Origin: Streptomyces spongiicola | GTDB lineage: Bacteria > Actinomycetota > Actinomycetes > Streptomycetales > Streptomycetaceae | Assembly: GCF_003122365.1 (NCBI RefSeq) | Contig: NZ_CP029254.1 | Location: forward strand, 1,054,001 to 1,118,000 | DNA: 64,000 nt | Direction: 5' to 3' | Part shown: positions 1 to 8,567 of the stretch, piece after piece | How positions within the stretch are numbered: the first letter of the stretch is position 1 | Layout of the letters: each line of letters opens with the position of its first letter | Notes under the pieces: model-generated | What the model was told of the DNA's origin: nothing | The model's input: the letters and a program-made list of their open reading frames with translations, nothing else | Database searches by the model: none | Translations under genes and position numbers: made by a program

Positions 1-520
<520 letters not shown>

Positions 521-687
521 GGTACCGCCCGGTCGTCCCCTAGCATCACGACGTGCCGAACGAGCTGAACCCGCCGCCCTGCCCGAAGCCCCGGCCCCAC
601 CGACTCGCGCCGCAGCGCCGACTCGCACCGCAGCGTCAACTCGCACCGCAGCACCGGCCCCACCGGCTCGCACCGCCGCCCTCCCCG

Positions 688-906
688 ATGCCCCGGCCCC
701 GGCCCCGTGGCGGAGCCGTCGGGCCGCGGCCCCACAGCGGAGCCGTCGTCGCGACCGCCGCGCTGACGGCGATGGCGGTACTGACGCTCGCCGGCTGCGG
801 CGGTTCGGGCGGCCCCGGCGCCGCTCCCGCACCCGCCGGGCCGGAGGGGACCGGCGGCACCCCTTCCGCCGCCGTAAGGGGGAAAGCGCCCCGCCAATCC
901 ACCTGA
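688..906 (+). CDS. lipoprotein signal segment, probable detached N-terminus of the downstream amidase
   Basis: A frame-1 reading frame (open from a GTG at 553, better start ATG at 688) encodes a basic start, a hydrophobic core ATAALTAMAVLTLAGC with a good lipobox LAGC, and then a Gly/Pro/Ala/Thr linker before stopping at 904-906. Lipoprotein amidases of Streptomyces have just this kind of N-terminus. The amidase domain lies downstream in frame 2, which is open from 878 but has no ATG or GTG before 1295. The simplest reading is one gene with an indel in the linker near 842-906, either real or a sequencing error. Alone, this piece would be a 72-residue lipoprotein stub. Confidence 0.45.
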   Translation: MPRPRPRGGAVGPRPHSGAVVATAALTAMAVLTLAGCGGSGGPGAAPAPAGPEGTGGTPSAAVRGKAPRQST

Positions 907-954
907 TCCCGCTTCAGATACACAAAGGAGACACCTCACCGGACCCGGGGCCGG

Positions 955-1062
955 GGGGCCGAGCCGGAGTTCGCGGTCCGCACCGGGATCGGGATCGCGG
1001 TTCGGGATCCGCGCCCGGGATCGGGATCGGCATCGGGATCGCGGTCCGGGATCCGCGCCCGG
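955..1062 (+). repeat. degenerate GGGATCG(G/C) short repeats in the amidase linker region
   Basis: Runs of GGGATCGGGATCG and GGGATCCGCGCCC recur within about 100 bases, followed at 1122-1145 by a GATCGACGC triplet repeat. They sit exactly where the lipoprotein signal (frame 1) and amidase domain (frame 2) lose register, so repeat slippage could have caused the frameshift. Confidence 0.6.
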
Positions 1063-1294
1063 GGCCGGCCCCGACGCGACCTGCCCAGCCGGCCCGGTCG
1101 ACCCAGCCGGCCCGGTCGACGCGATCGACGCGATCGACGCGATCACCCCCAACCCAACAGCTGGAGTTCACCGGGACCGGCGTACAAAGGGGACAAGCCA
1201 CAACGGCCCGTGCCCTCAGGGCCCGGGCGCTGCGGCGCCGTCCCGGGGCGCCGGGGCGGCCGGCGCCGGAGCGGGGCCGCTGGCGGGGAAGGTC

Positions 1295-1948
1295 GTGGTG
1301 GTCGACCCCGGCCACAACCCCGGGAACTTCCGCCACACCCGCGAGATCGGCCGGCTCGTGGACATCGGCACGAACCGCAAGGAGTGCGACACCACGGGCA
1401 CGGCCACCGGCGACGGCTACACCGAGGCCGCGTTCAACCTCGACGTCTCGCACCGCCTCCGCGCCCTGCTGGAGAAGCAGGGCGCGACGGTGCTCCTCAC
1501 CCAGGACGGCGACCGGCCGTTCGGCCCCTGTGTGGACGAGCGGGCCCGCTTCGGCAACGGGGCCGCAGCCGACGCCGCGGTCTCGATCCACGCCGACGGA
1601 TCGGGCAGCGGCAACCGCGGCTTCCATGTGATCCACCCCGCGCAGGTCAAGGGCGGCGCCGCCGACACCGCGGGGATCGTCGGCCCGTCACGTGAGCTGG
1701 CCGAGCGTATCGCCGGGAGGCTCGTGCGGGTCACGGGCAGCGCACCCGCCGACTACGTGGGCGGTGGAACCGGGTTGCACGAGCGCGGCGACCTCGGCGG
1801 GCTGAACCTGTCGACCGTCCCCAAGGTCTTCGTCGAGTGCGGGAACATGCGCGACGCGAAGGACGCGGCCCTGCTGAAGAGTTCGCGGTGGCGCCAGGAC
1901 GCGGCCCGGGGCATCGCCGAAGGCATCAGCACCTACCTGCTGGGGTAG
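1295..1948 (+). CDS. N-acetylmuramoyl-L-alanine amidase (Amidase_3), catalytic part
   Basis: The protein cleaves the amide bond between muramic acid and the stem peptide of peptidoglycan, outside the membrane. The zinc and catalytic residues of Amidase_3 are all visible: His in VVVDPGHNPG, Glu in TEAAFNLDV, His in VSIHADGSG and Glu in VFVECGNM. First-strand residues begin at the very GTG used here, so 1295 is only the first ATG/GTG in frame, and the true protein must start upstream. A lipoprotein signal at 688-906 in another frame is the likely missing N-terminus. The domain itself is intact, so activity would depend on how translation starts. It may be a pseudogene if the frameshift is real. 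Confidence 0.8.
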   Translation: MVVDPGHNPGNFRHTREIGRLVDIGTNRKECDTTGTATGDGYTEAAFNLDVSHRLRALLEKQGATVLLTQDGDRPFGPCVDERARFGNGAAADAAVSIHADGSGSGNRGFHVIHPAQVKGGAADTAGIVGPSRELAERIAGRLVRVTGSAPADYVGGGTGLHERGDLGGLNLSTVPKVFVECGNMRDAKDAALLKSSRWRQDAARGIAEGISTYLLG

Positions 1949-2109
1949 ACCGGGCAGGCGATAGATTCGTCTCCCGCCGGCGACGGGGGTCGCACACCGG
2001 TCCGCACGGGCACCCGTACGATGGGGCCGCCCCCGAGCTTCCGCGCCGTGCACCGCCGACCGGGCGTCGACGACCGCCACGACGAGACGCAACCGACTAA
2101 GGACTACAC

Positions 2110-2868
2110 GTGAACATCCGCTCCCTCACTCGAGGCGATGGCGTGGTGATCGGAGCAGCGGTGGTGCTGTTCATCGCCTCGTTCCTCGACTTCCTCAGCG
2201 TCGACTGCCCGAGCGGCGCCGACTGTCCGGTGCCGAACGCCTGGGACTCGCTGGGCACGGTGATGTCCGTCTACCTCGGCGGGATCATCGCGGCCGGACT
2301 GGTGGTCGCCGGGCGCCGCGCCATGCCGGGGCGCAAGGTCGTGGGCATGGACGTCGCGCAGTTCGGCACGGCCCTGAGCCTGTTCGCGCTCTGGACGATC
2401 CTGTGGACGGTCATCGACATCGCGGGCAACGCCGGCGCCGGTGCGATCCTCGGCCTGTTCGGCGCCCTGCTGCTGGCCGCAGGCGCCGTCGCCACCCCGC
2501 TGGTCCCCGCGCTCAAGGCACCTCTGCTCGGCGCGCCCGGGCCGCAGGCCGGGCAGCCCTACGGCGCCCAGCAGCAGGACGGTTACGGGTACCCCGGCAC
2601 CCGGCAGCAGCCCTACGGCCAGCAGCAGTCCGGGGGCCGGCCGGGCCCGCAGGGCGGCGATCCGGCACAGGACTTCTCGCCGTTCTGGTTCGCGGTGCCG
2701 GTGGCCCGGCCGCTGTACTCGGAGGACGGTTCCCCGACGCCCATCGCCGAGCTGGCGCCCGGCACCTGGTACCTCGCGGTCGACCAGCGCGGCCCTGCCC
2801 TGGTGGCCCAGACCCAGGACGGCCGGCGCGGCGTGCTGCAGGACACCACGGGCATCCAGCGCGGCTGA
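2110..2868 (+). CDS. DUF5336-like four-helix membrane protein
   Basis: The 252-residue protein starts at GTG after AAGGA. Residues 13-30, about 55-72, 85-105 and 112-135 are hydrophobic helices. A cytosolic or external tail rich in Gly, Gln, Pro and Tyr (about 145-195) follows, and a small globular end contains SPFWFAVPVARPLYSED and GTWYLAVDQRG. This matches the actinobacterial DUF5336 membrane family, whose function is unknown. A short loop after helix 1 holds two cysteines (VDCPSGADCP), possibly a disulfide outside the cell. It stands alone, 161 bases after the amidase. Confidence 0.75.
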   Translation: MNIRSLTRGDGVVIGAAVVLFIASFLDFLSVDCPSGADCPVPNAWDSLGTVMSVYLGGIIAAGLVVAGRRAMPGRKVVGMDVAQFGTALSLFALWTILWTVIDIAGNAGAGAILGLFGALLLAAGAVATPLVPALKAPLLGAPGPQAGQPYGAQQQDGYGYPGTRQQPYGQQQSGGRPGPQGGDPAQDFSPFWFAVPVARPLYSEDGSPTPIAELAPGTWYLAVDQRGPALVAQTQDGRRGVLQDTTGIQRG

Positions 2869-2986
2869 CCCCGCCCGTCCGGCGCACCGCGCGGCCCCTC
2901 GCCCTTCGCGATGCGGCGTCCCTTCCCGATGCCGCGTCCCTTCCGGGCGGGGGGCCGCTGCCGTACAGTCCCCCACGGAGCCTTTA

Positions 2987-3001
2987 CTGACGTACCGTCA
3001 G
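2987..3001. promoter_or_regulatory. CTGACG-TAC-CGTCAG inverted repeat, probable operator
   Basis: A perfect 6-bp inverted repeat with a 3-bp spacer lies 26 bases before the start of the luciferase-like oxidoreductase gene, where a repressor would block transcription or initiation. Palindromes of this TGAC(N)GTCA type are common TetR/GntR operators. No partner regulator is adjacent. Confidence 0.45.
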
Positions 3002-3026
3002 CAGGATGCCGGAGAGGGGCTTGGGC

Positions 3027-4046
3027 ATGCGGCTCGGACTGGCACTCGGGTACTGGGGGCGCGGCCCCGACCCCGCGCAGACCGGCCTCGCCGTGGAGGC
3101 GGAGCGGCTCGGCTACGACTCTGTGTGGACGGCCGAGGCCTGGGGATCGGACGCCTTCACTCCGCTGGCCTGGATCGCCGCGCGGACGAAGCGGATCAGG
3201 CTCGGCACCGCGGTGGCGCAGATGGCGGCCAGGACCCCCACCGCCACGGCCATGCACGCGCTCACCCTCGACCACCTCTCGGGCGGGCGGATGCTCCTGG
3301 GGCTCGGGCTGTCGGGACCGCAGGTCGTCGAGGGCTGGTACGGGCGGCCGTTCCCGAGGAGCCCGCTGACGGCGACCCGGGAGTACGTGGACATCGTCCG
3401 CCAGGTCCTGCGGCGCGAGGCCCCCGTGGAACTCGCCGGACGCTTCCACACCCTCCCGTACACCGGGGAGGACGGCACCGGTCTCGGGAAGGCGCTCAAG
3501 GCGATCACGCACCCGCTGAGGGCCGGCCTGCCGGTGCTGCTGGGGGCCGAGGGGCCGAAGAACATCGCCCAGACGACCCGGATCGCGGACGGCTGGCTGC
3601 CCCTGTACTGGTCCCCGCTGCGGACCGGCGTGTACGAGGCGTCGCTCGCCGATCTCCCGGCCGGCTTCATGATCGCACCGATGGCCCGCGCGCAGGTCTG
3701 CGACGACGTCGCAGAGGGGCTGCTGCCGGTCAAGGCGATGCTGGGGTTCTACATCGGCGGCATGGGCCACGCCGCCCGCAACTTCCACGCCGATCTGATG
3801 GCGCGCATGGGCTACGAGCCCGAGGCCCGGCGCATCCAGCGGCTGTTCGCCGAGGGCCGCCGCGAGGAGGCGGTGCTCGCCGTCCCGGACGCCTTCGCCG
3901 ACGAGATTTCGCTCGTCGGGCCGCGGGAGCGCATCGCCGAGCGGCTGGAGTCGTGGCGCGCGGGCCCGGTCACCGACCTGCTGGTGACGGCGCCGGACCT
4001 CCGCACGCTGAGGGTCCTGGCCGAGCTGAACGGCCGGCGGCCGTGA
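3027..4046 (+). CDS. LLM class F420-dependent oxidoreductase
   Basis: This is a luciferase-like TIM-barrel oxidoreductase expected to use coenzyme F420, or FMN, in the cytosol. Family signatures are the N-terminal strand RLGLALGYWG, AERLGYDSVWTAEAWGSDAF (residues about 28-47), RTKRIRLGTAV, and the conserved HLSGGRMLLGLGLSGPQ that lines the cofactor pocket. The C-terminal VGPRERIAERLESW is also typical. The start at 3027 is chosen because GGAGAGGGG lies at good distance. An in-frame ATG at 3006 has its AGG directly adjacent, which is too close. The 339-residue length is normal. A palindrome at 2987-3001 suggests repressor control. Substrate is not predictable. Confidence 0.85.
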   Translation: MRLGLALGYWGRGPDPAQTGLAVEAERLGYDSVWTAEAWGSDAFTPLAWIAARTKRIRLGTAVAQMAARTPTATAMHALTLDHLSGGRMLLGLGLSGPQVVEGWYGRPFPRSPLTATREYVDIVRQVLRREAPVELAGRFHTLPYTGEDGTGLGKALKAITHPLRAGLPVLLGAEGPKNIAQTTRIADGWLPLYWSPLRTGVYEASLADLPAGFMIAPMARAQVCDDVAEGLLPVKAMLGFYIGGMGHAARNFHADLMARMGYEPEARRIQRLFAEGRREEAVLAVPDAFADEISLVGPRERIAERLESWRAGPVTDLLVTAPDLRTLRVLAELNGRRP

Positions 4047-4963
4047 CCGCGAGCGCCTGCCGGGAGACGCGCGGCCGTCCGGGGCGGCACAGCGGCGGAG
4101 CGGGCCGTGCCGGCGGAGGGAGCCGTGCCGGCGGAGGGAGCCGCAGGGCCGCCTGAGGCGTCCGGTGAAGGCCGCCCCCGACGGGGTGGCTCCGTGCCCG
4201 TCGGGGCCCCGGCGGATTCAGGGCCCTGCCCTCACGGGCCACGGGCCGTCCCAGTAGGACGCGAAGTCGTCGCCGAAGGCCCTGCCCTGGCCTCACGAGC
4301 CCCGACGGCATCAGGGCCGTACCCTCACGAGCCCCGACGGCACAGGGCCCTGCCCTGACGAGCCCCGGGCCGTCGCGGTCCCGCCACCATCGCGGTCCCG
4401 GCACCGTCGAGGCCCCGGCGGCATCGGCCGCGGCCGCCCGCCGGGCGGTACCGGCCCCGGGTGAGGGAGCGGCCCGCGGGAGGTGCTGCGGAGGCTGCTC
4501 TCCGCGCCGCGCGCGGGGGCGCGCAGTCGCGGCAGCCGGCCCCCGGCTTCCGCCCCACCTCCGCGCCGCGCGCGCGGGGGCGCACATGCTTCCGGAAATA
4601 GGGGCGGCAGTCGACGAGAAGCTCCGCGCCGCGCGCGGGGGCGCGCATGCCGGGCGCCCGGTCGCACACCGTCCGCCCGGCGCGTGCCAGGGCGGGCCGA
4701 CCGTGCACCGGTCCGGCGGGGTGTGCTTCCCGATCACTTGATGGATGGGTTTGCCCGCCGCGGGCCCGGACGAGGGCCCGCCGGCCGACAGCATGGGAGC
4801 AGCGCACCTCCCGGGCGACAGGGTCGCGCCGTGCGTGGGCGCCGAAGACGTTCGCCGTCCGACCGGAAGGGCCATGCCGTCCGCGACCTGTGCGGGCGGT
4901 ACGGCACCGGGCCCGGCGACCTCCGACAACCGTCCGCGGTGGGCGGTTCATCACGATGAGGGG
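4047..4963. other. 917-bp intergenic region without a convincing gene
   Basis: Open frames here are low-complexity G+C shadows. Its contents are short duplications near 4107-4140 (GCCGGCGGAGGGAGCCG twice), several CCCTGCCCTCACGxGCC copies around 4220-4360, and the three 60-bp-spaced repeats at 4499-4647. The last 30 bases carry the ribosome binding site GAGGGG of the NHL-repeat gene. Confidence 0.6.
4499..4647. repeat. three copies of a 25-bp G+C repeat at about 60-bp spacing
   Basis: CTCCGCGCCGCGCGCG followed by GGGGGCGC and CA occurs at about 4499, 4559 and 4622. The middle copy has one extra CG. Spacers of about 35 bases differ from each other. The pattern looks like a tiny array but has no leader, no cas genes and a repeat unlike known Streptomyces CRISPR repeats. 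A related sequence, in the opposite sense, recurs twice at exactly 60 bp at 22705-22791. Confidence 0.75.
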
Positions 4964-6493
4964 ATGACGATGGGCACTGCCCGCGCGCAAGCCGCAGACG
5001 GCGGGAACTCCGCCCCGCCGATCAGCACGGTGGCGGGGACCGGGGTCGCCGGATCCCATGGGGACCATGGTCCGGCCGTCTCGGCCCAGCTGAACCGTCC
5101 GTCGGGGATCGCGGTGGACGGCACCGGTTCCCTCTACGTCGCCGACTACAGCCACCGGGTCCGGAAGATCACGTCCGACGGGACGATCAGCACCGTCGCC
5201 GGCACCGGCGTCGCGGGCTTCGGCGGCGACGGCGGCCCCGCCGCGTCGGCCCAGTTGAACTACCCGCGTGGGCTGGCGGTGGACGGCGCGGACGCCGTCT
5301 ACATCGCCGACGGCAACAACCACCGGGTCCGGAAGATCACGCCCGACGGCACGATCAGCACCGTCGCCGGCACCGGCGCCGCGGGCTTCGGCGGCGACGG
5401 CGGCCCCGCGACATCGGCCCGGCTGCACACCCCGCTGTCGGTGGCGGTGGACGGCACCGGCGACCTCTACATCGCCGACCACGGCAACCACCGGATCCGG
5501 AAGGTGACCGCCGACGGCACGATCAGCACCGTCGCCGGCACCGGCGCCGCGGGATTCAGTGGCGACGGCGGCCCGGCGGCATCGGCCCGGCTGCACAACC
5601 CGTACGCGGTGGCGGTGGACGGCACCGGCGACCTCCACGTCGCCGACTGCGGCAACCAGCGGGTCCGGAAGATCACGCCCGACGGCACGATCAGCACCGT
5701 CGCCGGCACCGGCAGCGTGGGCTTCGGCGGCGACGGCGGCCCCGCGACATCGGCCCGGCTGCACACCCCGCTGTCGGTGGCGGTGGACGGCGCGGGCGAC
5801 CTCCATATCGCCGACTACGGAAACCACCGGGTCCGGAAGATCACGCCCGACGGCACGATCAGCACCGTCGCCGGCACCGGCGCCGCGGGCTTCGGCGGCG
5901 ACGGCGGCCCCCCGGCATCGGCCCAGCTGAACAACCCGTTCGGTCTCGCCGTGGACTGCGTCGACACCCTCCTCATCGCCGACCACGCCAACAACCGGGT
6001 GCGGAGGGTCGCGTCCGCGAAGCTGGCCGGGCTGCCCGACTCGGGCACGGTGGTCTGCTGGGCCAATGTCCGCAGCAGGCTGCGGATGGGAGTCTGGCGT
6101 GAGTCCACCGGGGACGGGGCCGTGATCCACCAGTTGCTCGCCGCGTCCAGGGACCACCAGCGGTGGCGGCTGGTGGCGGCGGGCCGGGACGGCGAGGACA
6201 TCCTGTACCGGATCGAGAACGTGCGCAGCGGCAAGGCCCTGGAGGTCGTCGGGGCGCAGCAGGCGGCCGGGGCGGCGGTCGCGCAGCGGGCGTACGAGGG
6301 TGCCGACGCACGCCACCAGCAGTGGAGGCTGAACCCGGTGGGCTCCGCGGACGGCACCCCGCAGGTGTACGAGATCGCGAACCGGAGCAGCGGTCTGCTC
6401 CTGCTCGTCGACACCAACGCCCGCACCGCGATCATGCAGGGCAGGGCGGACGGCGACCGGCAGGGCCGGCAGTGGCAGTTGCTTCCGGTGTGA
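4964..6493 (+). CDS. NHL-repeat beta-propeller with C-terminal ricin-type lectin domain
   Basis: The 509-residue protein has about six NHL blades (residues about 18-345). Each carries TISTVAGTGxAGFGGDGGPA, then a VAVDGTGDLYIADxGNHRVRK-like stretch, with nearly identical blades. After a linker comes a beta-trefoil (about 355-509) with three Q/H-x-W marks: HQRWRL, HQQWRL and GRQWQL, the QxW-type signature of RICIN carbohydrate-binding domains. NHL propellers mediate protein or ligand contacts; ricin lectins bind glycans. No signal peptide is visible. The start could be 4964 or the in-frame ATG at 4970, which is better spaced from GAGGGG. It lies beside the aerolysin-like gene, suggesting a binding component of the same system. 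Confidence 0.85.
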   Translation: MTMGTARAQAADGGNSAPPISTVAGTGVAGSHGDHGPAVSAQLNRPSGIAVDGTGSLYVADYSHRVRKITSDGTISTVAGTGVAGFGGDGGPAASAQLNYPRGLAVDGADAVYIADGNNHRVRKITPDGTISTVAGTGAAGFGGDGGPATSARLHTPLSVAVDGTGDLYIADHGNHRIRKVTADGTISTVAGTGAAGFSGDGGPAASARLHNPYAVAVDGTGDLHVADCGNQRVRKITPDGTISTVAGTGSVGFGGDGGPATSARLHTPLSVAVDGAGDLHIADYGNHRVRKITPDGTISTVAGTGAAGFGGDGGPPASAQLNNPFGLAVDCVDTLLIADHANNRVRRVASAKLAGLPDSGTVVCWANVRSRLRMGVWRESTGDGAVIHQLLAASRDHQRWRLVAAGRDGEDILYRIENVRSGKALEVVGAQQAAGAAVAQRAYEGADARHQQWRLNPVGSADGTPQVYEIANRSSGLLLLVDTNARTAIMQGRADGDRQGRQWQLLPV

Positions 6494-6547
6494 CGCGCCG
6501 AGGGGTCAGGGGCGGTCTCGCCCCTGACCCCTTCGTGACGTGTGCGT

Positions 6548-7036
6548 TCAGCTGGAGGCGGATGGGTCCTCGGCCGCCGGCTTGGCCGCCTTGGGGGGCT
6601 GCGGTGCCTCGGGGGGCTTGGTGAAGTCGCTTCTCTTCGGCCTGTTCTCCAGGTCCGCGTCCTTCTGCAGGCCGCTGTGCTCGGTGACCGTGGTGCTCGA
6701 CTCCCGCATGCCGTCGGCCGCAGCCCGGGAGACCGAACCGGGATTCCGGGCGTACCGGGCCTGTTCATCGGCCGACGCCTGGGCGGTCCGGATGAAGGAG
6801 CCCAGGAAGCCCAGGACGGCCCGCGCCTCGGGCGACTGCTCCTGCACGACCTTCGCGCGGGAGGAGGCCCCGTGGATGGCGGTTTCGAACAGGCTCGGGC
6901 TGGTGTCGTCGTATGTGTCGTCGTCGGCGTCCTCGAAGTCGACGCCGGCACCGGGCTGCGGTCTGGAGCTGCCGGTGGTCACCGAGAAGAGCCCCGCGCT
7001 CCTGCCCGCGGAGCCGAAGACGTTGTCGAACACCAT
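6548..7036 (-). CDS. uncharacterised 162-residue protein beside the aerolysin-like gene
   Basis: I do not recognise this family. The ATG at 7036 is preceded by GGGAGG at proper distance. The protein has an N-terminal Gly/Ser stretch, an acidic patch FEDADDDTYDDT (about 34-45), a helical middle around SPEARAVLGFLGSFIRTAQASADEQ, and a Lys/Pro-rich tail. It has no membrane segment or signal peptide. Its start is 40 bases beyond the stop of the aerolysin-like gene on the same strand, so both are probably co-transcribed. It could be a chaperone, immunity or accessory factor for that protein, but this rests on position only. Confidence 0.7.
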   Translation of the reverse strand: MVFDNVFGSAGRSAGLFSVTTGSSRPQPGAGVDFEDADDDTYDDTSPSLFETAIHGASSRAKVVQEQSPEARAVLGFLGSFIRTAQASADEQARYARNPGSVSRAAADGMRESSTTVTEHSGLQKDADLENRPKRSDFTKPPEAPQPPKAAKPAAEDPSASS

Positions 7037-7076
7037 GGTCGTCCTCCCTGCTGGTGGTGGTGGTGGAGCCCGCAGC

Positions 7077-8171
7077 TCAGGGCTGCTTGTAGAGCGCTCG
7101 TGGGTCGTCGGTCAGACTCTCGACGTCGAACATCGTGTGGTCGACCTCCAGGGCGGAGACGACCTCGGCCAGTCCCTTCATGCGGAAGTCGCCGCCGGCC
7201 AGGCCGATGTCGGCGATGTCGCGGGCGACCAGCCGGTCCAGACCGGGGTAGTTCCCGGGCTGCGGGGGAGACAGGACCGCCACCGGCACGTCGTAGTTCA
7301 CCGCGATCAGCCCGGAGAACGTCACGGGGATCTCGTAGGTGAACTGCTTGCGGGTACGCCGCTGCGCGACGATGGTGTGCACCCGGGAGTTCGCCGGGAC
7401 CTGGCCGGAGATCTGCGACTTCGAAGCCCAGCTGGTGGTCAGGGAGCCGCCGACGGAGGCCGAGATGCCCAGCAGCAAGGAGGCGTTGAGCGTCCCGGTC
7501 CCGGTGGCGCTGCCCTGGGTCGTGAACCCCACCGAACTCGTCACCGTGTTCGCCGCCGAGTTCCCGGCCGAGTTCGTCATGGCCGTTTCGGTGGCGTTGG
7601 CGTTGTCGACGCCGATGTTGTCCTTGCTTTTCTTGTCGGTCACGGTGGTCGTGTTCTTGTTCGTCATGTCGTTGCGCAGCTGGGTCTGCAACTGCGACTG
7701 GAGGTCCATCCGGAGCTGGTTCTGGAGCTGGAGCTGGAGCTGCGCGCTGACGCTGCCGCCGAAGGTGAGCTTCGCCTCCCCTTGCAGCGACCATGTCACC
7801 CCGTTCGACACCGTGAAGTCGATCGAGTCGGTGAAACCCATCGGTTCCTGGCTGCGGTTGACGTAGGAGCGCGAGGAGAACGTGTCGGGCGGCGGCGGGC
7901 CGATGTCGCCGCGCTCCTCGATCAGTGGCTCCCCGAGGTTCATATAGGCGATCCAGCCCAGCTGGGACGCGGACCCGGGAAACGTGCCGAAGCTCGACTT
8001 GTTCACGGAGAACCCGACGGGCTTGTGCTGCGCACCGTAGTCGTCGACGTAGACCAGGCTGGGATGGTCAAGGATGGACCGCCAGGTTTGCTCGATGTCG
8101 AGTTCCCGCAGGTTCTTCTTCGTCAGCGGCCGGCGCTTGGCGCGCTCCAGGATGTACGCGGTGGAAGGCAT
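7077..8171 (-). CDS. aerolysin-type (ETX/MTX2-like) candidate pore-forming protein
   Basis: The 364-residue protein starts at ATG 8171 after GAGGACGGG; a longer frame to 8258 lacks a binding site. Residues 112-145 read as long amphipathic strands (FTDSIDFTVSNGVTW, then KLTFGGSVSAQLQLQ). Residues 170-230 are a Ser/Thr/Asn-rich stretch like the membrane-inserting hairpin of beta-pore toxins. Residues 258-298 (VPANSRVHTIVAQ, then FTYEIPVTFSGLIAVNYD) resemble the conserved C-terminal strands of ETX/MTX2 and natterin-like proteins. A run of alternating Gln/Leu (144-166) is unusual. No signal peptide is seen. Flanking lectin/propeller genes fit a toxin or defence role. This is a fold-level inference, not a proven toxin. 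Confidence 0.65.
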   Translation of the reverse strand: MPSTAYILERAKRRPLTKKNLRELDIEQTWRSILDHPSLVYVDDYGAQHKPVGFSVNKSSFGTFPGSASQLGWIAYMNLGEPLIEERGDIGPPPPDTFSSRSYVNRSQEPMGFTDSIDFTVSNGVTWSLQGEAKLTFGGSVSAQLQLQLQNQLRMDLQSQLQTQLRNDMTNKNTTTVTDKKSKDNIGVDNANATETAMTNSAGNSAANTVTSSVGFTTQGSATGTGTLNASLLLGISASVGGSLTTSWASKSQISGQVPANSRVHTIVAQRRTRKQFTYEIPVTFSGLIAVNYDVPVAVLSPPQPGNYPGLDRLVARDIADIGLAGGDFRMKGLAEVVSALEVDHTMFDVESLTDDPRALYKQP

Positions 8172-8567
8172 GACCCGTCCTCGAATGATTCCGGTCGAAC
8201 CGCACCCGGCAATATGGGAAAAGACATCTGTGCGCGGTCCGAAAATCGAAACTAGCACGGCATCATTTCTCCGGGAAGACGCCCCCCGCCATCACCCTCA
8301 ATCGAGTGATTGGGCTTCTTCCCGATACTCGACTCGGCTTTTCGCACGCTACCTTGAAGAACCAGCCGGCCACTGCGCCGAGGGTTTCCGCAAGTTCTGC
8401 GCAAAAGCTCCGCATCTTGGACGCCGCCGCGATGACGGCATTTCCTCCTGGCCGTCCGTGCGTTTCGATCGAGGCCGAATCGACTTCCTGCCGTTGCATC
8501 CGGCGGGCGGCGGCACCGAATGTCCGACGCATTGTTCTCCACATCCAGAACAGGTGAGGTTCCCGCG
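8172..8567. promoter_or_regulatory. divergent promoter region between the aerolysin-like gene and the 8568 gene
   Basis: These 396 bases are clearly lower in G+C than their surroundings and separate two divergently transcribed genes, so they should hold both promoters. An inverted repeat CAATC-GAGT-GATTG lies at 8299-8312. I cannot place -35 and -10 boxes with confidence. Confidence 0.4.

Noticed and set aside
2441-4156. 571-residue frame through the DUF5336-like and LLM genes
   Set aside because: A +1 shadow across two real genes, with an extreme Arg/Pro content.
4499-4647. CRISPR array
   Set aside because: Only three imperfect units, no leader or cas genes, and the repeat is unlike the known Streptomyces type I-E repeats. 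Kept as a repeat finding.
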